Positions 12,496 to 25,712 are shown, counted from the first letter of the stretch. The stretch is DNA of 64,000 bases from Bolinopsis microptera (GCF_026151205.1 NC_087084.1:8107394-8171393), one strand, 5' to 3'. Made by a program: numbers and translations. The notes: generated from the sequence alone by a model not told the origin.

Positions 12496-13648
12496 GGTTT
12501 AGTTAGTGGGCTGAAAGTTAGATGTATTTTGGGGAATTAGCTGAGGTTTGGAAGTCTTGCGGAGTACAAATATTATTATACTATAGTCCATGATGATACC
12601 AATCGTCTGCATTTTTTTAGGGGATACTATTTTTGGAATGTGTGGGCTATTGAATCAGAGAAGAAAATACTGAAGTGAGAAGTCACGATCAATCCCCCGG
12701 TTATCCCAGCTTTACACTTTAGTTTACAGATGTTTAAATTCTCGTCAGAGATTCTCAAGCAGAGATTTGGATCACAGAACATTTTGCTGCTCAGCTCGGT
12801 CCAATCACACGCATTTCACTGCAAAATACTGAACTTTCTAATCGTTAAAATCTACTTTACATCTACTTTACATCTACTTTACTTTACATCATAGTTGTTA
12901 CGGACGTCCTGGACGAACTTTAAAAAGGTGCCGAACTGGACGAATTTTTTAACGAAATAGACGAACTTTAACCGAACTTTAAACGATTATTTAGATAACA
13001 ATGATAAGTTGTGAGCTGTTGCTATAATTGCTCTGTTTATATTGAAGTACTAGTCATGATCTGTTGTTGATCTAGTTTTTTTTCAATACAAGTATGTATA
13101 ACTATCTAACTGTATCATTTGTTTACAAGTGTAATAGTGATCGCACCTAAGCCATTCATTATAAAATCAAAACATATGCCAAGAAAATTTACGCAACGAA
13201 TTTTCACGAATTTTTAAAAGGTGCCGAACTCGACGAACTTTTCGCATTTCTTCGACGAACTTAACAACTATGCTTTACATCGACTTTACCAATCACGTGA
13301 TTCCTTTAAAACAGAGGGTGCAAATTGCAAATAGTTATAATACCAGGACTACCCTACACCTTAGCCCCGTTTAAAAGGGACCATTATAAAGGAGCATATT
13401 ATTATAAAGTGCCCACCTTAGAGTCTAAATCAAGCTGCTCACCTACTTGCTGTCCCCACATGCCACTAAAATCTAAAAGTTTTACTAAGTTCCGCCCCGT
13501 TTTGTTCAAATAGAACACACTGTTATTGGTCAGGTGGTATAGAATAGCAGTTTGATGCTCTATGCTGAGAGTCACTTAATGGTCTTTAAGTTAACCTCAA
13601 TGTCACAATGTGGCTGCTTTTAGTGTTTTAAGGGTAGGGAGGTGATTG

Positions 13649-13811
13649 TCACAGATTATCACAGATTGTCACAGATTGTCACAGATTGTCACAGATTGTC
13701 ACAGATTGGATCCTTCAAAAGATGAAGATACCCAGTAAACCTTGTACAGCACAAAAAACATCACGACATATCACGACACATCACGACACATCACGACATA
13801 TCACGACACAT
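13649..13811. repeat. Two adjacent arrays with 10-bp period
   Basis: Six units of ACAGATTGTC (13651-13710) are followed about 50 bp later by five units of TCACGACACA (13761-13810). Both have an exact 10-bp period. Confidence 0.85.
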
Positions 13812-14687
13812 ATAAAATCACGACTTATCATTAAACATTATATCTGTATGAGCTTAATAAAATGCATCCATACTTTAACTATAATCATTGAATCTCTCTG
13901 TGTTTGACACAAAACCTGGCTAGGTTTTTGACACAATCCCTCTGGAGACGGCGGATAATGATACTAGATATTCTGACATAAGGGGACATGTCACGTGATA
14001 TGTTTCGGTGTGATCCGGCGACAGTGTGGGGTCAGTTTAGTAATCCGTTGAGTGGTTGGTACTTGGTTCAATGATCTGGGTTGATTGATAGTGGTGGATA
14101 GTGTCCTATACGTGCCCTTATGTTGACAAGAGGCGTACCTTGTTAACTGTCACGTGACCTTGTTTAGACGAGGCTGTGTCTGACCTGAGGGTTGACAGGG
14201 TGGTGAGGGGATTTGGTGAGTTTAAATTTAGAAACATTAAATATTCGGACAGGCAGACTGGTGAGACACATATTTTGGGTATAATTGGTTTGATTACCGA
14301 TTGAAAGGTGACGTTAATTACGACCAATTTTCGTGAATATGCTATCAGAAAGTATAATTCTCTGCCGAATAAATCTCGACACGGCCCCTTCTAATCATAA
14401 CACTTTCAAAAGGAGTAATTCATAGTGGAGTAATCTTAAATCTGGCATATCCAGAAAACTTTGACAAATTTCGGTTAAAGCTCCCTCCTTAATAACGGAT
14501 ATCGATTTAGAATGCGATTTAATTTGTCCTGACAAAGATTGAGTTGGTATTGTAGAGGAAGCTTTCCCACGAGTGAAAATATTTTAAACTTAGCGCCCCT
14601 GGGTAACATGTACCATTTTCATCCTACCAAAATATTTGGTCCACCAAACAAATAAACCATACTCAAATCAACTGTCTCATTGTTTAA

Positions 14688-14830
14688 CGCTCACGTGGTT
14701 ATGTGGTTCTAATCAAATCTCCGTACTTCACACGCTGTATTATCTCGCAAATGTCACGTGGTATCTTTCACAAAGTCACGTGTTATTATCTCGCAGATGT
14801 CACGTGTTATCTTTCACAAGGTCACGTGGT
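14688..14830. promoter_or_regulatory. Cluster of five CACGTG E-boxes
   Basis: CACGTGG/CACGTGT words occur at about 14692, 14756, 14778, 14800 and 14822, several in repeated contexts (TCTCGCAAATGTCACGTG, TCTTTCACAAGTCACGTG). This is probably a degenerate local duplication of about 22 or 44 bp. Confidence 0.45.
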
Positions 14831-16109
14831 ATGATCTATTAATAATATGTGGTATTGTTATAGCTCACTTGAGTTTAAACAACACATGCTGTCTGCATCT
14901 CACTCCATTGTGAAGCAGCCACTCTCTTTCATGCAACAAGACTTGTGTTTTAAACAGTTACCAAGCAGCGGGTAAATACCAGCTTGAAAAGTATTTACTT
15001 TGAAATGAAAAGTATTTACGATGGTATTTATGGTATTCATAAGTACGATAGTGATAGGAATGCACCTTGAAGAAAGTAGAAAGCAACTAAACTCTCCTCT
15101 CATTTTGAACCTGCATCCCCAAGTTGAGTGTAATCAATCAAATATCCAGCCCGTGGTCGCATTGTTTAAATACTCGTAATACCTCAGGTACCTCAAGTAA
15201 TATACAGGTCCCAGGGTGTCCCTGTGTCCCTGTTCTAGTATCATATCCCAGGCTCCCTGGCCTTGGTTAGATATCCAATCATGTTACTCCAGCAACTACC
15301 AGTACATCACTACGTAACATGGTTCATTATCAGCTGCCAATCACGTCTCACCCCTTAAATATATACTCCACTCCACAAACCACATCTGTGGTAACTTGCC
15401 CTAACCATATTGTGGTCTATAATATCTTGGTTTATTAACCTGAGTGTCACACTCAAACACACACAAACACACACGATCTTACTGATTACACGGTGATGAA
15501 ATACCTTGCATGTCAACTAAATTACCACCAAAACAAACACAATCTGTATTAAGCATGAAGGAGGGAGCTTGATGATAAGTATTATGAAGGAGCAGCTTGA
15601 TGATAAGTATCATTGATTATCGGTTGTCATTACATGTAGTGGTGTCTGGAAAGTGGAGATGGTGGTGGGCCTTTATTACACATACTCTCCTGTGCTGGGT
15701 AATGGTTAATGGGTCTAGACAGCGAAATTGTTCTGAAAATAATGTGTATTTTTGGGTCAAGTTGATGGTTTAAATTAATTGAATAGGGTTTAAATTTAAT
15801 GGCTTTTGATAATCAGAGATTGCTCAGATGATAAGAAATAAGAATTATTGTTTGGTGTGTTTTGGGTAAGGTTAACGGTTATTGTTAGGGGGTGCTCAAA
15901 TGATATGAATACCATAGACTGTCAGAATGTTGAAAGGAACTCAGTTTACATACCAAGTTAGAGGCCTCTACCATTTCAGTGATGTCTGACCTTTATGTGC
16001 AGTGTTATACAGTGGTCATGATCTATCCAATAGTGATAATGAACACAGCCCCTTACGAAGAAGAAGAAGAAGACCTTTATGTACCTCTCCTCCTACCAAG
16101 TTCATTTAT

Positions 16110-16907
16110 CCAATCAAACAGCAGCTCCCAAACCACGTGATACTTCTGTTTTGATAACTGGTTCTTTTTATCTACAAGTTTTATCATTCGTCCTCTCTTT
16201 TGTGGTAGTAAACATCGTTTGTGATGAAACACAAACTTCTATTGTAATATTCCGACACATTTGTCAATGACTTAAGGTACACCAATATTATACATTTCGG
16301 GTGTTTTAAACCATAGATCTTGTACCTCAGTCACCTGATCACGTGACATGTAGCTGATCACGTGACATTTACACGTCACCACGTGATCCTTGTTTCATTC
16401 GTTGAACACGTCGTTAACAACCACGTGTCAGTTTAAGTGGACAAGCTTTTGTCCGCGTTCCACAAGCTTGTAAAGCTACATTTTACTTACTACTTACTTG
16501 CCCGCGGTGGCAGACATCATATCATAATTCTATAATTATCTACACCGTTTTGTTCAGTACAGGGGCCCGGTGGTCAAATTGTCAAACAGTTAAAAGTTTA
16601 AACAGGGGTTCAAAGGGCTCCTTCTATGAAATAAGTTGGAACAAGACCACGTGACATACTCTGACCAATAAGGAAGCAGTATTTAACCGACGGTAGATCG
16701 GCTATAGTGTAAACTGTAAACAGTTGTTGATGAATTACAATAGACCAGGGTCATGTTATATAACCGTAATGACTTTTTATGGTTTAAAAGCTTGAACGTT
16801 TTATTGTAGACGCTGTGACGAGAGAGAGGAGAGAGAGAGAGCGTAGCTAGGTATCGTTATGATTGGCTGAATTGTGTCACGTGGTGTGAATACTGAGCTG
16901 TGATTGG
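16110..16907. promoter_or_regulatory. Extended CCAAT/E-box region
   Basis: CCAAT at 16110-16114 lies exactly 19 bp before CACGTG at 16134-16139. Four CACGTG sites follow at about 16339-16425. CACGTG near 16649 is followed 11 bp later by CCAAT. CACGTG at 16878-16883 is followed exactly 19 bp later by ATTGG at 16903-16907, with GAATACTG between them as in the 6377 copy. Confidence 0.4.
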
Positions 16908-17805
16908 TGGTTTATAACGTAACGTACCAGGGGATGATAGGAATTGTGTTTACTAACGATGGTAAAAAGTTTTATCTTTTGTTAAGAGGAGTTTTATTAG
17001 CTGGTACGGAATGAATGAATATAGTCAGACAGCAACATACCACCTGCATACCACTCCAAATATAACATACTACTAAAATAAAAGTCTTAAACCATTCCAC
17101 CACAAACAAATCGTTCACATAATATTACGTAATATAAGCCAGATTTTGCCATTTCAGAATCCCTATCTACTCCTTTTTATTTCCTTTTTTATTTACACAT
17201 AACTATTCCTTAGAAATAACACTAGTTTTCCAAACCCTCTCCCCGCCCCACCCCAGCCTCTAGCTCTCTCCGCCTAAGCTGTATATTTAAGATCCATATA
17301 CCACTAAACCAAATGTTACTCCACCGATTATCACTCCAGAGTTGAATACTTTGATATAGAACTACATACCTTGATATAGTACTACATACAGGTTGAATCT
17401 TGATAGAGCACTGCTACTACTGATCAATCAAATCACATATTGTGTAATAACCTGAGATACTCTGAGCTCAAAGCTACTATATTACATAACTTTATATATC
17501 ATACGTTATATATTATATATGTTATAATATGTTATATATACTTTATATCGTGCATAGAACTTGATTTTGTACACGGTACTCCCCTCTCCTAAACTATGCG
17601 GTGAATCTCGGAGACGTTAACCAGTAGATACGAGAATATAGTTACAGTCGGGTTAACTTGATTCTGAGACTCTTCACATAGCTTGGCTACGTTAATACCT
17701 ATAGTAAATAATTCCCGCACTGTTTAATTTCTGAAAAGTTTTCGATTTGTCTAGGGTTAAACGGGTTCGGAGTTTACAATTCACTGTAATTAGTTATTGA
17801 ACTTA

Positions 17806-17885
17806 TTTAACTTAAGTTATTTAAGTTATTTAACTTAAATTATTTAAGTTATTTAACGTTATTTAAGTTATTTAACTTAAGTTTA
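17806..17885. repeat. TTATTTAA / CTTAAG simple repeat
   Basis: AT-rich direct and inverted words TTATTTAACTTAAG are repeated irregularly. Low complexity. Confidence 0.7.
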
Positions 17886-18097
17886 CTATGAGGGATGAGG
17901 TACAATAAAACAATTAGAGTCGGATTAACATCCCACATATTTGCTACCAGATTACCTACGTTTTACAATAGATATTAATTCCTGCGCCGTTTTATTCATT
18001 ATAATGTAGAAGTTTCGACGAGTCGAGGATTAAACTGGTCCGGATGCTAAAGTTAGACTGTAATTTATCTGATACTTGAATCTGTAATTTATCTTGG

Positions 18098-18190
18098 AAT
18101 GTGACATGACACACTTTGTGTCACACACTGTGTCACACATTGTGTCACACATTGTGTCACATAATGTCACACATTGTGTCACACATCATG
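18098..18190. repeat. TGTGTCACACAT tandem repeat
   Basis: Palindromic 13-14 bp units of the form ATTGTGTCACAC are repeated about six times. Confidence 0.8.
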
Positions 18191-19203
18191 AGATATGACG
18201 TGACCCGTCTTAGAAGTTAGAGCTCAGAATTAGGCCAAAGGTCCTCTTAACAGCCCGTGAAATTATGGAATACAAAACAAAGAAGATACAAATTGTTGTT
18301 GTTGAGATGAAGTTCGTCATGTTCGATATGTTCGGGGGCCCCAAAATTGGAGTAAAATTTGTTGCATTAAGTCGCCTTCAGGGGGCATGTATTTACTTTA
18401 AGTTTGGTAATAACTGAGGTCCATTTATCCCAAAATATGTAACCACACACTGAATCAGAAAATATGACGTTATTTACATAGCTGATATAAGGGGTGTGTA
18501 AATAAAGAATATGACGTAACTTTAATGTAAATATAAGGTCAGTTTCTTTGTTTGCTTGGAGAGAAACAGTTTAGTTTCCTGAATTCCCAAAAGATGGTGT
18601 GACCTCACCTATAGTAATTAGTGAAGGAATTTGTCATTACATTGTTTACATTGCATTACAATTTCACCCTGTAGCAGGTTTGTGACGTAGTAACACACCT
18701 TACGTAATATTGTATGACATTTTGTGGGCGTGTTTCCAATCTACATCCGTTTTGGCTATGATATGTTTGCAAAATTCCGTTAAATTTCAAGATAAAATAA
18801 AGGTTCTAACCTCTTTAGTTACTTATATTAACCAGTTATTATAACCAGTGGAGGTTTTAAATCATAAATGTACAGAAATTATTTTAAATGATTAAATTTC
18901 GATATTGTTTACATTAATATCTGATTTCATCCTGTGTGATGTGACATATTGTCATGTAATTATATGGGTGAGCGCTGTGTATCATATTAATTTACACACG
19001 GATTTGAATATTATGTGTTTTAGATATTTTATGTCTGCAAAACTCCAAGATTGGGAAATTGTTGCATAATTCCGTCACTGAAAAGAAGTGAAATCCTAAA
19101 AATGCAAAGATAAATTTAAAAAAGATTATAATCAGAGAATATATAAATTGTACACCAACAATCATAGTAGATAGAGCTAAAATTCCATTCTTGTTATTGT
19201 AGT

Positions 19204-19259
19204 GTTACCATGGTGACTAACATACCTTTACTTTATCACGTGACTGTTGCCATAGCAAC
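19204..19259. promoter_or_regulatory. Two X-box (RFX-type) motifs around an E-box
   Basis: GTTACCATGGTGAC (19204-19217) and GTTGCCATAGCAAC (19246-19259) both fit the 14-bp imperfect palindrome bound by RFX factors. A CACGTG lies between them at about 19237. Motif match only. Confidence 0.4.
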
Positions 19260-19556
19260 TAACATTCAGTGAAAGCAGGATTAATGAACGAATAGTGTGA
19301 CATTGGGTTCTCAACCATGGAAATTTAAAAGTCTCTACATGCTGTTCTTTCTGGCTCCATGTGCTAGTTAGGGGTCTGAGGTATCCGGAAAATTATGTTT
19401 TGAGTACCCAAAGTGTTCTGGGTGCCAGGAATGAGGTTATTAAAGCGGCGAAAATGACCGGTTTTGGACTATTTATGAGCTTTTTTGCCCATTTTCATGA
19501 GATAAAGAATCAGGAAAGCTGCTCTTGATGATTGAAATGGTTGATACCAATGAGGA

Positions 19557-19858
19557 TACACCCAACACACATAAATATACGTGATATATGTGATTTTAAT
19601 GAGAAAAATATGATCTCAGGGCCCATTTTATACCAAAATTTGCCAAAACCACTCGCACTTGTCAAAGCTTCCTCATTTTAGACACATTTAATGATTATTA
19701 TGGTATCTACACCCAACACACATAAATATACGTGATATATGTGATTTTAATGAGAAAAATATGATCTCAGGGCCCATTTTATACCAAAATTTGCCAAAAC
19801 CACTCGCACTTGTCAAAGCTTCCTCATTTTAGACACATTTAATGATTATTATGGTATC
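19557..19858. repeat. 151-bp tandem duplication
   Basis: Two adjacent copies (19557-19707 and 19708-19858), beginning TACACCCAACACAC and ending GATTATTATGGTATC, look identical by eye. This suggests a recent event, or an assembly error. Confidence 0.9.
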
Positions 19859-20569
19859 TAACTTATGGTGGATCTGATAGGAGTATGTCTTAGCTTCATT
19901 TTAAGCCATCAATGAGCATGCTGGTGTGTATGAAAGTACTTTAATCCTCCCGTCCATTGATCATATATAGTATGGGCCATGCGCGCGCGCGCACGCGCTT
20001 GTTACAAGCATGAATTTTCTTCCTCAGTATCTATCTAAAGCTTTTAAAGACATGATTAGAATGCTATCCTACTCAGCACATGAGTGCTACAAGATGGTGA
20101 AAGAATTTCCATGAAAAATCATTAAATGTGGAAGATATGAGGTCATATGTGTGTGTGCGCGCGCGCGCGCGCGCGCTTGTTACAAACTTGACATCCTCAG
20201 AACTTTCACATTTACTGAGATTTTGTTTCAAACTTAATTGACTCTGAACCGAAATTGCCAGAGGAAACAGATAGTGTAACTCAGAAAGACCACAAATGGA
20301 TAGTTTGTGTGATATTGAGGTTATACTCCAAAAAATTTACAATGATGTCACACCAGAAAACCCCTATTTTTGGTATATTTAACCTCATATCTCGAACGCG
20401 CAGTACTGGATTGAGCTAAACTTGGTCAGGTTTTGTAGCCCTGACTATCCTCGATCATATGGAACAGGAATAAAACTGTTCAGATGTTATATCTTAATTA
20501 TATTAGGCACTTAGTTCTGAAAAGTGAGAATGTCATTAATACTGCTTTCACTGCATTCCTTTCTTTCAG

Positions 20570-20675
20570 CACGTGACTGCTATATAGAGAAAGGGAGTGG
20601 GTTTGACTACCAGGGTAACGTGAGCGTTACAACTAGCGGACTTGCTTGTATACCGTGGAGAGACTCACTTTACAG
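20570..20675 (+). CDS. Transmembrane CBM14-kringle-LamG protein, first kringle exon
   Basis: The acceptor TTCTTTCAG opens this exon and a GTAAAT donor closes it. It enters in phase 1 from the CBM14 exon and leaves in phase 2. It encodes the N-terminal half of a kringle domain: DCY, then FDYQGNVSVTTSGLACIPW, with the kringle's conserved Cys, Tyr-x-Gly, Ser-x-Thr-x-Ser-Gly and Cys-x-x-Trp. Kringles are disulfide-bonded extracellular binding modules. The split into two exons is common in kringle genes. Confidence 0.9.
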
Positions 20676-22040
20676 GTAAATATATTATTATCACGTGATT
20701 GTTTTTTAGTTTACGATATATCACGTGACTATGTGACATTCTTTATAGTTAAATACCTTACAGTTTACACTTTTTGGAGATATTTTATCTGTCATAGTTT
20801 TAAATGAATTTGGCGTTTGAGATTCTTGAAAATTACACCAGATTATGACATGCAAAGTGAGCTTGATAATTTGGTCCACATTACAATAGTTTTGAAGCGT
20901 TATCAAAAGATAGAATTTGAGTTTTAAAATCATGATTTTGAGAATAATATTTTGTTCTAGCCATGGCTAGCTACAAAATTCAACCATCGTGAATCGTGAT
21001 TAAATGATGATTTAATTTACTAAGTATAATTTATCAATGGATAACCTAATATCAGCGTTGAAGTAGATACAATAAACCAAATTTAACTAGATTTAACTAG
21101 ATTAAACAGGATTAAACTAAATTAATTTAAATCATTTAATTGATTTAACCAGTAACCACCTAGTGCATACCTGGATCACACGTATTTACGGTAAGTTAGA
21201 ACTGAGTGCTGATTGAGTAATAAATGAGTGAGTGAAACTGTGTGAATAGTTCTATATTGAGTGCTAATTGAGTGCTAATCGAGTACTAAGTGAGTGATAA
21301 ATTCGAGTTCGAGTATAAAATCGAGTGTCGTACCTGTTTTCTTTGAGTGTGTTCCGCCAAGATGTTTTAAGTGCTGTGCATGATTTCACATTTGAAATTT
21401 CGTTAATATTAAATTTTGAATTATAAGCAGCTTGATTATGTCGTATTATAATTTTTAAAGTGAAGTTAAGTTATACTTGGTTTAGTACAGTATACATTGT
21501 GTGGAAACTTGAAAAGCTTCTGCTTGCCTGTGACCAATGTCAACATGTGTGTGTGTGTGTGACTGTGCATGATCCTTTGAGACCTTGCCAGTTTGGAATT
21601 GTCTTCAGGTCATGTTTTAGAGAAACTTTTTGTTCAATTATTATTACTTATTAGTCAGCCAACATTTAATTTAAGTATTTGTAAAACTGCGCTCAATAAC
21701 ACTAACAGTATATTATAAAAGTAATATGAGAGTACAGAACTAGAGTCTAGACTAACAATCTCTAAAAAAGAGATTGTTCTAGAAACCCAGAAAATAGTTC
21801 ACGTGAGCAATCTCAGTTAAGTTAATGATAAGTAAGGTAAAAATATAAATAATTAAAACAACACACATCCAGGAAATATATTGGAGCAGATTAAGTTTAC
21901 TATTTGTTGTGAGTATCTTACTTACAAAACTCACAAAACTCACAAAACTCACAAAACTCACAAAACTCACAAAACTTACAAAACGTAGTCATCTGAACTT
22001 AAAAGTTAGTAATATAAGTTCACACTTTTCCTCGTTTCAG
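20676..22040 (+). other. Intron within the kringle domain
   Basis: A non-coding 1.37-kb interval between matching phase-2 splice sites. It has two CACGTG words just after the donor (about 20691 and 20720), an AT-rich middle, a short (GT)n run near 21547 and a 9-bp repeat near its end. Confidence 0.7.
21918..21985. repeat. 9-bp tandem repeat (ACAAAACTC)
   Basis: About seven units of CACAAAACT lie close upstream of the 22041 acceptor. The apparent minus-strand SFVSFV reading frame is a product of the repeat. Confidence 0.85.
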
Positions 22041-22168
22041 TTTCAACAGACACAAACTATCAGAGAACTTCTGTCGGAACCCTAACCCTGATACCTACGA
22101 TAAACCCTGGTGTCCTACAGATGATCCTAACGTACCTCAGGAGGAATGCAACATTCCTACATGCTCAG
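22041..22168 (+). CDS. Transmembrane CBM14-kringle-LamG protein, second kringle exon
   Basis: This exon completes the kringle: [23 protein letters not shown] and EECNIPTC supply the last four cysteines. With the previous exon all six kringle cysteines are present. The acceptor is CTCGTTTCAG and the donor GTATGT. It enters in phase 2 and leaves in phase 1, so the kringle as a whole is a phase 1-1 module. It splices in frame to the laminin-G exon at 45571 across a 23-kb intron. Confidence 0.92.
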
Positions 22169-22275
22169 GTATGTTTGTGCGTTTGTTTGTGCGTTTGTTT
22201 GTACGTTTGTTTTTTTAAACATTCCTACATGTTCAGGTATGTTTGTGCGTTTGTTTGTTTGTGCGTTTGTTTAAA
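22165..22275. repeat. GTTTGTGC simple repeat with local duplication
   Basis: TTTGTGCGTTTG units follow the donor directly. The end of the exon (ACATTCCTACATG-TCAGGTATG) is duplicated at about 22218-22245, so a copy of the exon's last 15 or so bases and its donor sits inside the intron. Confidence 0.7.
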
Positions 22276-23294
22276 AACCTTGTATCCTCAGTTTTTAGAG
22301 TGTGTTTTACGTGTAAGTCCATTTCTTAGCTCCTGTAATTTCTTCACTCAAACTACCTTGTACATTCTCTCATCGCAACATTAAATAACTAATAAAATAA
22401 AATAATTTACCAGTTATCTGTCTGGCGTCTAGACTGTCCTTGTAAATCACAAAACCCTAAATCTGCTACAAATACTCAACAAATATGCATCAAATATTTA
22501 CCTTGTTACACTATGTAATTTAAACTATGTAATAATTCATGTTCATAGCTCCATAAAAAGAGAAAACCCCTTCTCTTGAATCATCCGCCGGGATTTTGGG
22601 CCTTCCTAAAGCCATAAACTTTAAACACTGTCTATATTCTAACCCTTTGATCTGCTCCTTTATCAAAACTTATGTTGTCACCTTCAACGTTCCTTCACGT
22701 GAATAAACCAATCGCCAGATCACTTCTAATGAAATGAATTGGTGAAGTAAGATGTAAGAATGTTGACCTTGTCACTTTTTTATAGCTTCTCCTAATTCCA
22801 TTTATTTCTAAAATGTAGGGTTATGGCTTCTTGAGGGGTACCCTAAGGCTGTACTAAAGATGTTGGAGCAGTTAGGGGTCTTTACAATCATATAAAGTTT
22901 ATTAGGTTCACGTTTTCTGAATTCTTACATTTTAGTTATAGTGTCGGGAATACTCAACTTTCATTGGTTGATTTATGAGCTGTTATTAGTGGTGATATTA
23001 TAAAGTTATAATGTGGGGGACCACCACTTACGTTTTTTTACGGCAAAGCAGTTGAAGCAACTTTGATTACCTTATTTTATAAAAAATCAATCAAAGATTT
23101 CCGGCGAGCTTCGAGCCTCACGGGTTGAACGAACAATCAAAATTTGCGGGCCCAATTCAACTTTAAAGGAATCTCTCTCGATAACACAAAAAAACTCCTC
23201 CTCTTTTGTTTCCCAAGTACAACAACACCATAACCCTGAATTACAGCAATTCAGTTCCACCCCAAATTACGTCCTCTAACTGGTCCCCCGACAC

Positions 23295-23340
23295 CACGTG
23301 ACCTAGACCAGCTCTGTGATTGGTTGGCTGGTCACGTGAC
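23295..23340. promoter_or_regulatory. E-box/CCAAT module
   Basis: CACGTG (23295-23300), then 18 bp, then ATTGG (23319-23323), then a second CACGTG at about 23333. Confidence 0.4.
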
Positions 23341-23972
23341 AGTGCCAAATACGCGATGGTTAGGAGATGATCAGGTTGGTGGCTGTCAGGGAGGTGATTT
23401 GACTTTATAAGGGCTGATTCCGTTTTGCTGTTCGACATATTTAGATTAAACTGAAATGCTTCGCTTTATGATATAGTGTTATTGGTTCACTTCCTCTAGT
23501 TGCTCAGTAAAACCTTCATTTACCGGGTATGTTAAGCTTAAAAAGGGAAAGGAATTTTAGGCAAATTTTCATGGTAAATCAAAAATTATGGTGAATATGG
23601 GCGTTTGTGAACGCTAGTAACCCTAGTAAATGAACATTATGAAGTTCTCTCAAGATTTTATATCACAAAAAATATGGATATTGTAATAGTATGTGCATTT
23701 TATCTATTCAAATCTCTTGGTCTGTATCCAAATCCAATAACAGTTATGAGAACTGAGAAGTCATCTTGATGTGCAACCTTATTTAGGGTATGAGCATGTT
23801 GTGGAATGTATAAAGGTATAACCCTTTACGTCCCTGCTTCTGCTTCACATCCTCTCTTTGACTCGTCCAGTCCCCTTATTTGACCCACAACCTCTTCCCT
23901 CTTTTAATTGAGATATAATACCCTCCCAGCCGAACATTCACCTAACTTCCCCATGTCCCCATGAGGCTACAC

Positions 23973-24064
23973 CACGTGACAGAACCCTCCTCTCTGATTT
24001 GTAGAAAACACACCACGTGGGCAAGTTATTGTAGCACGTGGGCAACTTACTGCACTGTGATTGG
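23973..24064. promoter_or_regulatory. E-box/CCAAT module
   Basis: There are three CACGTG words. The third (24035-24040) is followed after exactly 19 bp by ATTGG (24060-24064). The first (23973-23978) is followed after 18 bp by a near-match, ATTTG. Confidence 0.4.
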
Positions 24065-25454
24065 CTCTGGGGGCGAGGAGAGAAGTTTTACTGTGTTCAG
24101 CCAAAAGACGTGCTACTGGTGCAGAGTTTGGTGCGGTCTACCTCTACAAAATATAACGATTTATTATACTAATTTAAAACAGTGTAAGATAATAAGATGG
24201 TTTTAATACGCTGTTTAAGACGTAACCTGGCCTTACACCATGGCACGCTTTACCATGTGCTAATGAAATGTTAATGTATAGCTATATAAAATATATAACA
24301 ATATATTGTAATGAATATATAGTTTTAAATAAGCGAGGACAAGTTTTTAACCAGGATCAAGACCTGTATTCTAGAAGGTCTAGAAATTGATAAAACAGAA
24401 ATTGATCGGTTAAATTACCTCTTCAAGATTTTACAAAGTTGGAGTTCTATGTGCTGTGGTCTTGAATTACTCTCCACTCGTACGGGTAGAAATATTTGGT
24501 AAACATTGATATAACAAAGACATCAGATAATTAATTATTGTTATTGCAAATTATCGGGTAATTAATTATTAGCTAATTAGTTAATAACATTGCACATCTC
24601 AACAGTGTTTGTTGTGTGCTACAAACAGTTTATTTTTAAACTAGTGTATTGTACAATGTACAGTAACGTAAACAAATAGATATAAGTAGAAAACTCATAT
24701 GAACAAAGACTTTTAAAACAAAACCTTGTGTTTAAATAAGCGGAAATACGAAATAGCTGTGATATTGCTGCAAAAGCTCGTTCTTTATTTTAAGCTTTTG
24801 AGGTATGATGAGCTAAATGCGCATTTAAAATTGTATGGCAATGATGACATCAATTCCGATGTTCTCCATATATACAATATTGATGCAAAAATTATAAATC
24901 GTCAGCGGACTATACAATATACATCACAGATGTTAATATAATTTAAAGATACATGTTTTTTTGCTGCATTCAGAATTCCAATCCAACTTTTTATTTAAAA
25001 CTACAATCACTATAAATCTGACCATGGCCCAGTAATCTGTCCCAATCGCTCCCTCATCATTTCTATTATAAGTATATCGTAACTAGATTACAGTCGACTG
25101 TGTGTAAGTTCAGTGATATGTGTACACTTGCTTCCTACAGATATCTGGATACCCCGGAAAAAAAGCTTACATAATATCGTATTGGTATCTAATATATACG
25201 CCAATCCGTCTTACACGAATGCCAAAAAATGTGTATTTTCAAAGGAAATAAGTCTGATTAAAACATTTTCCGCCGATTACACTGTAATCATTACAGATAT
25301 CTCTAAGGTCAAACTCTTTATGCCGTATTAATTGTAATGGATAAACCGTCACGTCTGGTGCAAATAAAATACAAGATCATCTTCGCTCATACATTCCTCG
25401 GAAATCTACGTATTTTAAAACCGGCAACACAACAAATAAAGCATAGTTAAATTT

Positions 25455-25712
25455 AATACCACTATCAGTTAAGTTTTACCACTATCAATTTTACCACTAT
25501 CAGTTTTAAACCACTATCAGTTAAGTTGTACCACTATCAGGATCAGTTTTACTACTATCAGTTTTACTACTATCAGTTTTACCACTATCAGTTTTACCAC
25601 TATCAGTTTTACCACTATCAGTTTTACCACTATCAGTTTTACCACTATCAGTTTTACCACTATCAGTTTTACCACTATCAGTTTTACCACTATCAGTTTT
25701 ACCACTATCAGT
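25455..25712. repeat. 15-bp tandem repeat (TTTTACCACTATCAG)
   Basis: About sixteen units, irregular at the left end and uniform at the right. All three overlapping reading frames here are repeat artefacts. Confidence 0.95.

Larger units (their letters stand above)
5532..20569 (+). other. 15-kb intron rich in tandem repeats and E-boxes
   Basis: No further exon with matching phase 1-1 and protein-like content was found. The stretch carries arrays of 59, 17, 21 and 10 bp units, a 151-bp duplication, (CG)n runs near 19980 and 20150, and many CACGTG motifs, often with CCAAT boxes (6.3-6.5, 12.2-12.5, 14.7-14.8, 16.1-16.9 kb). The small reading frames scattered through it are short and low in complexity or lack protein-like composition. 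Confidence 0.6.
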
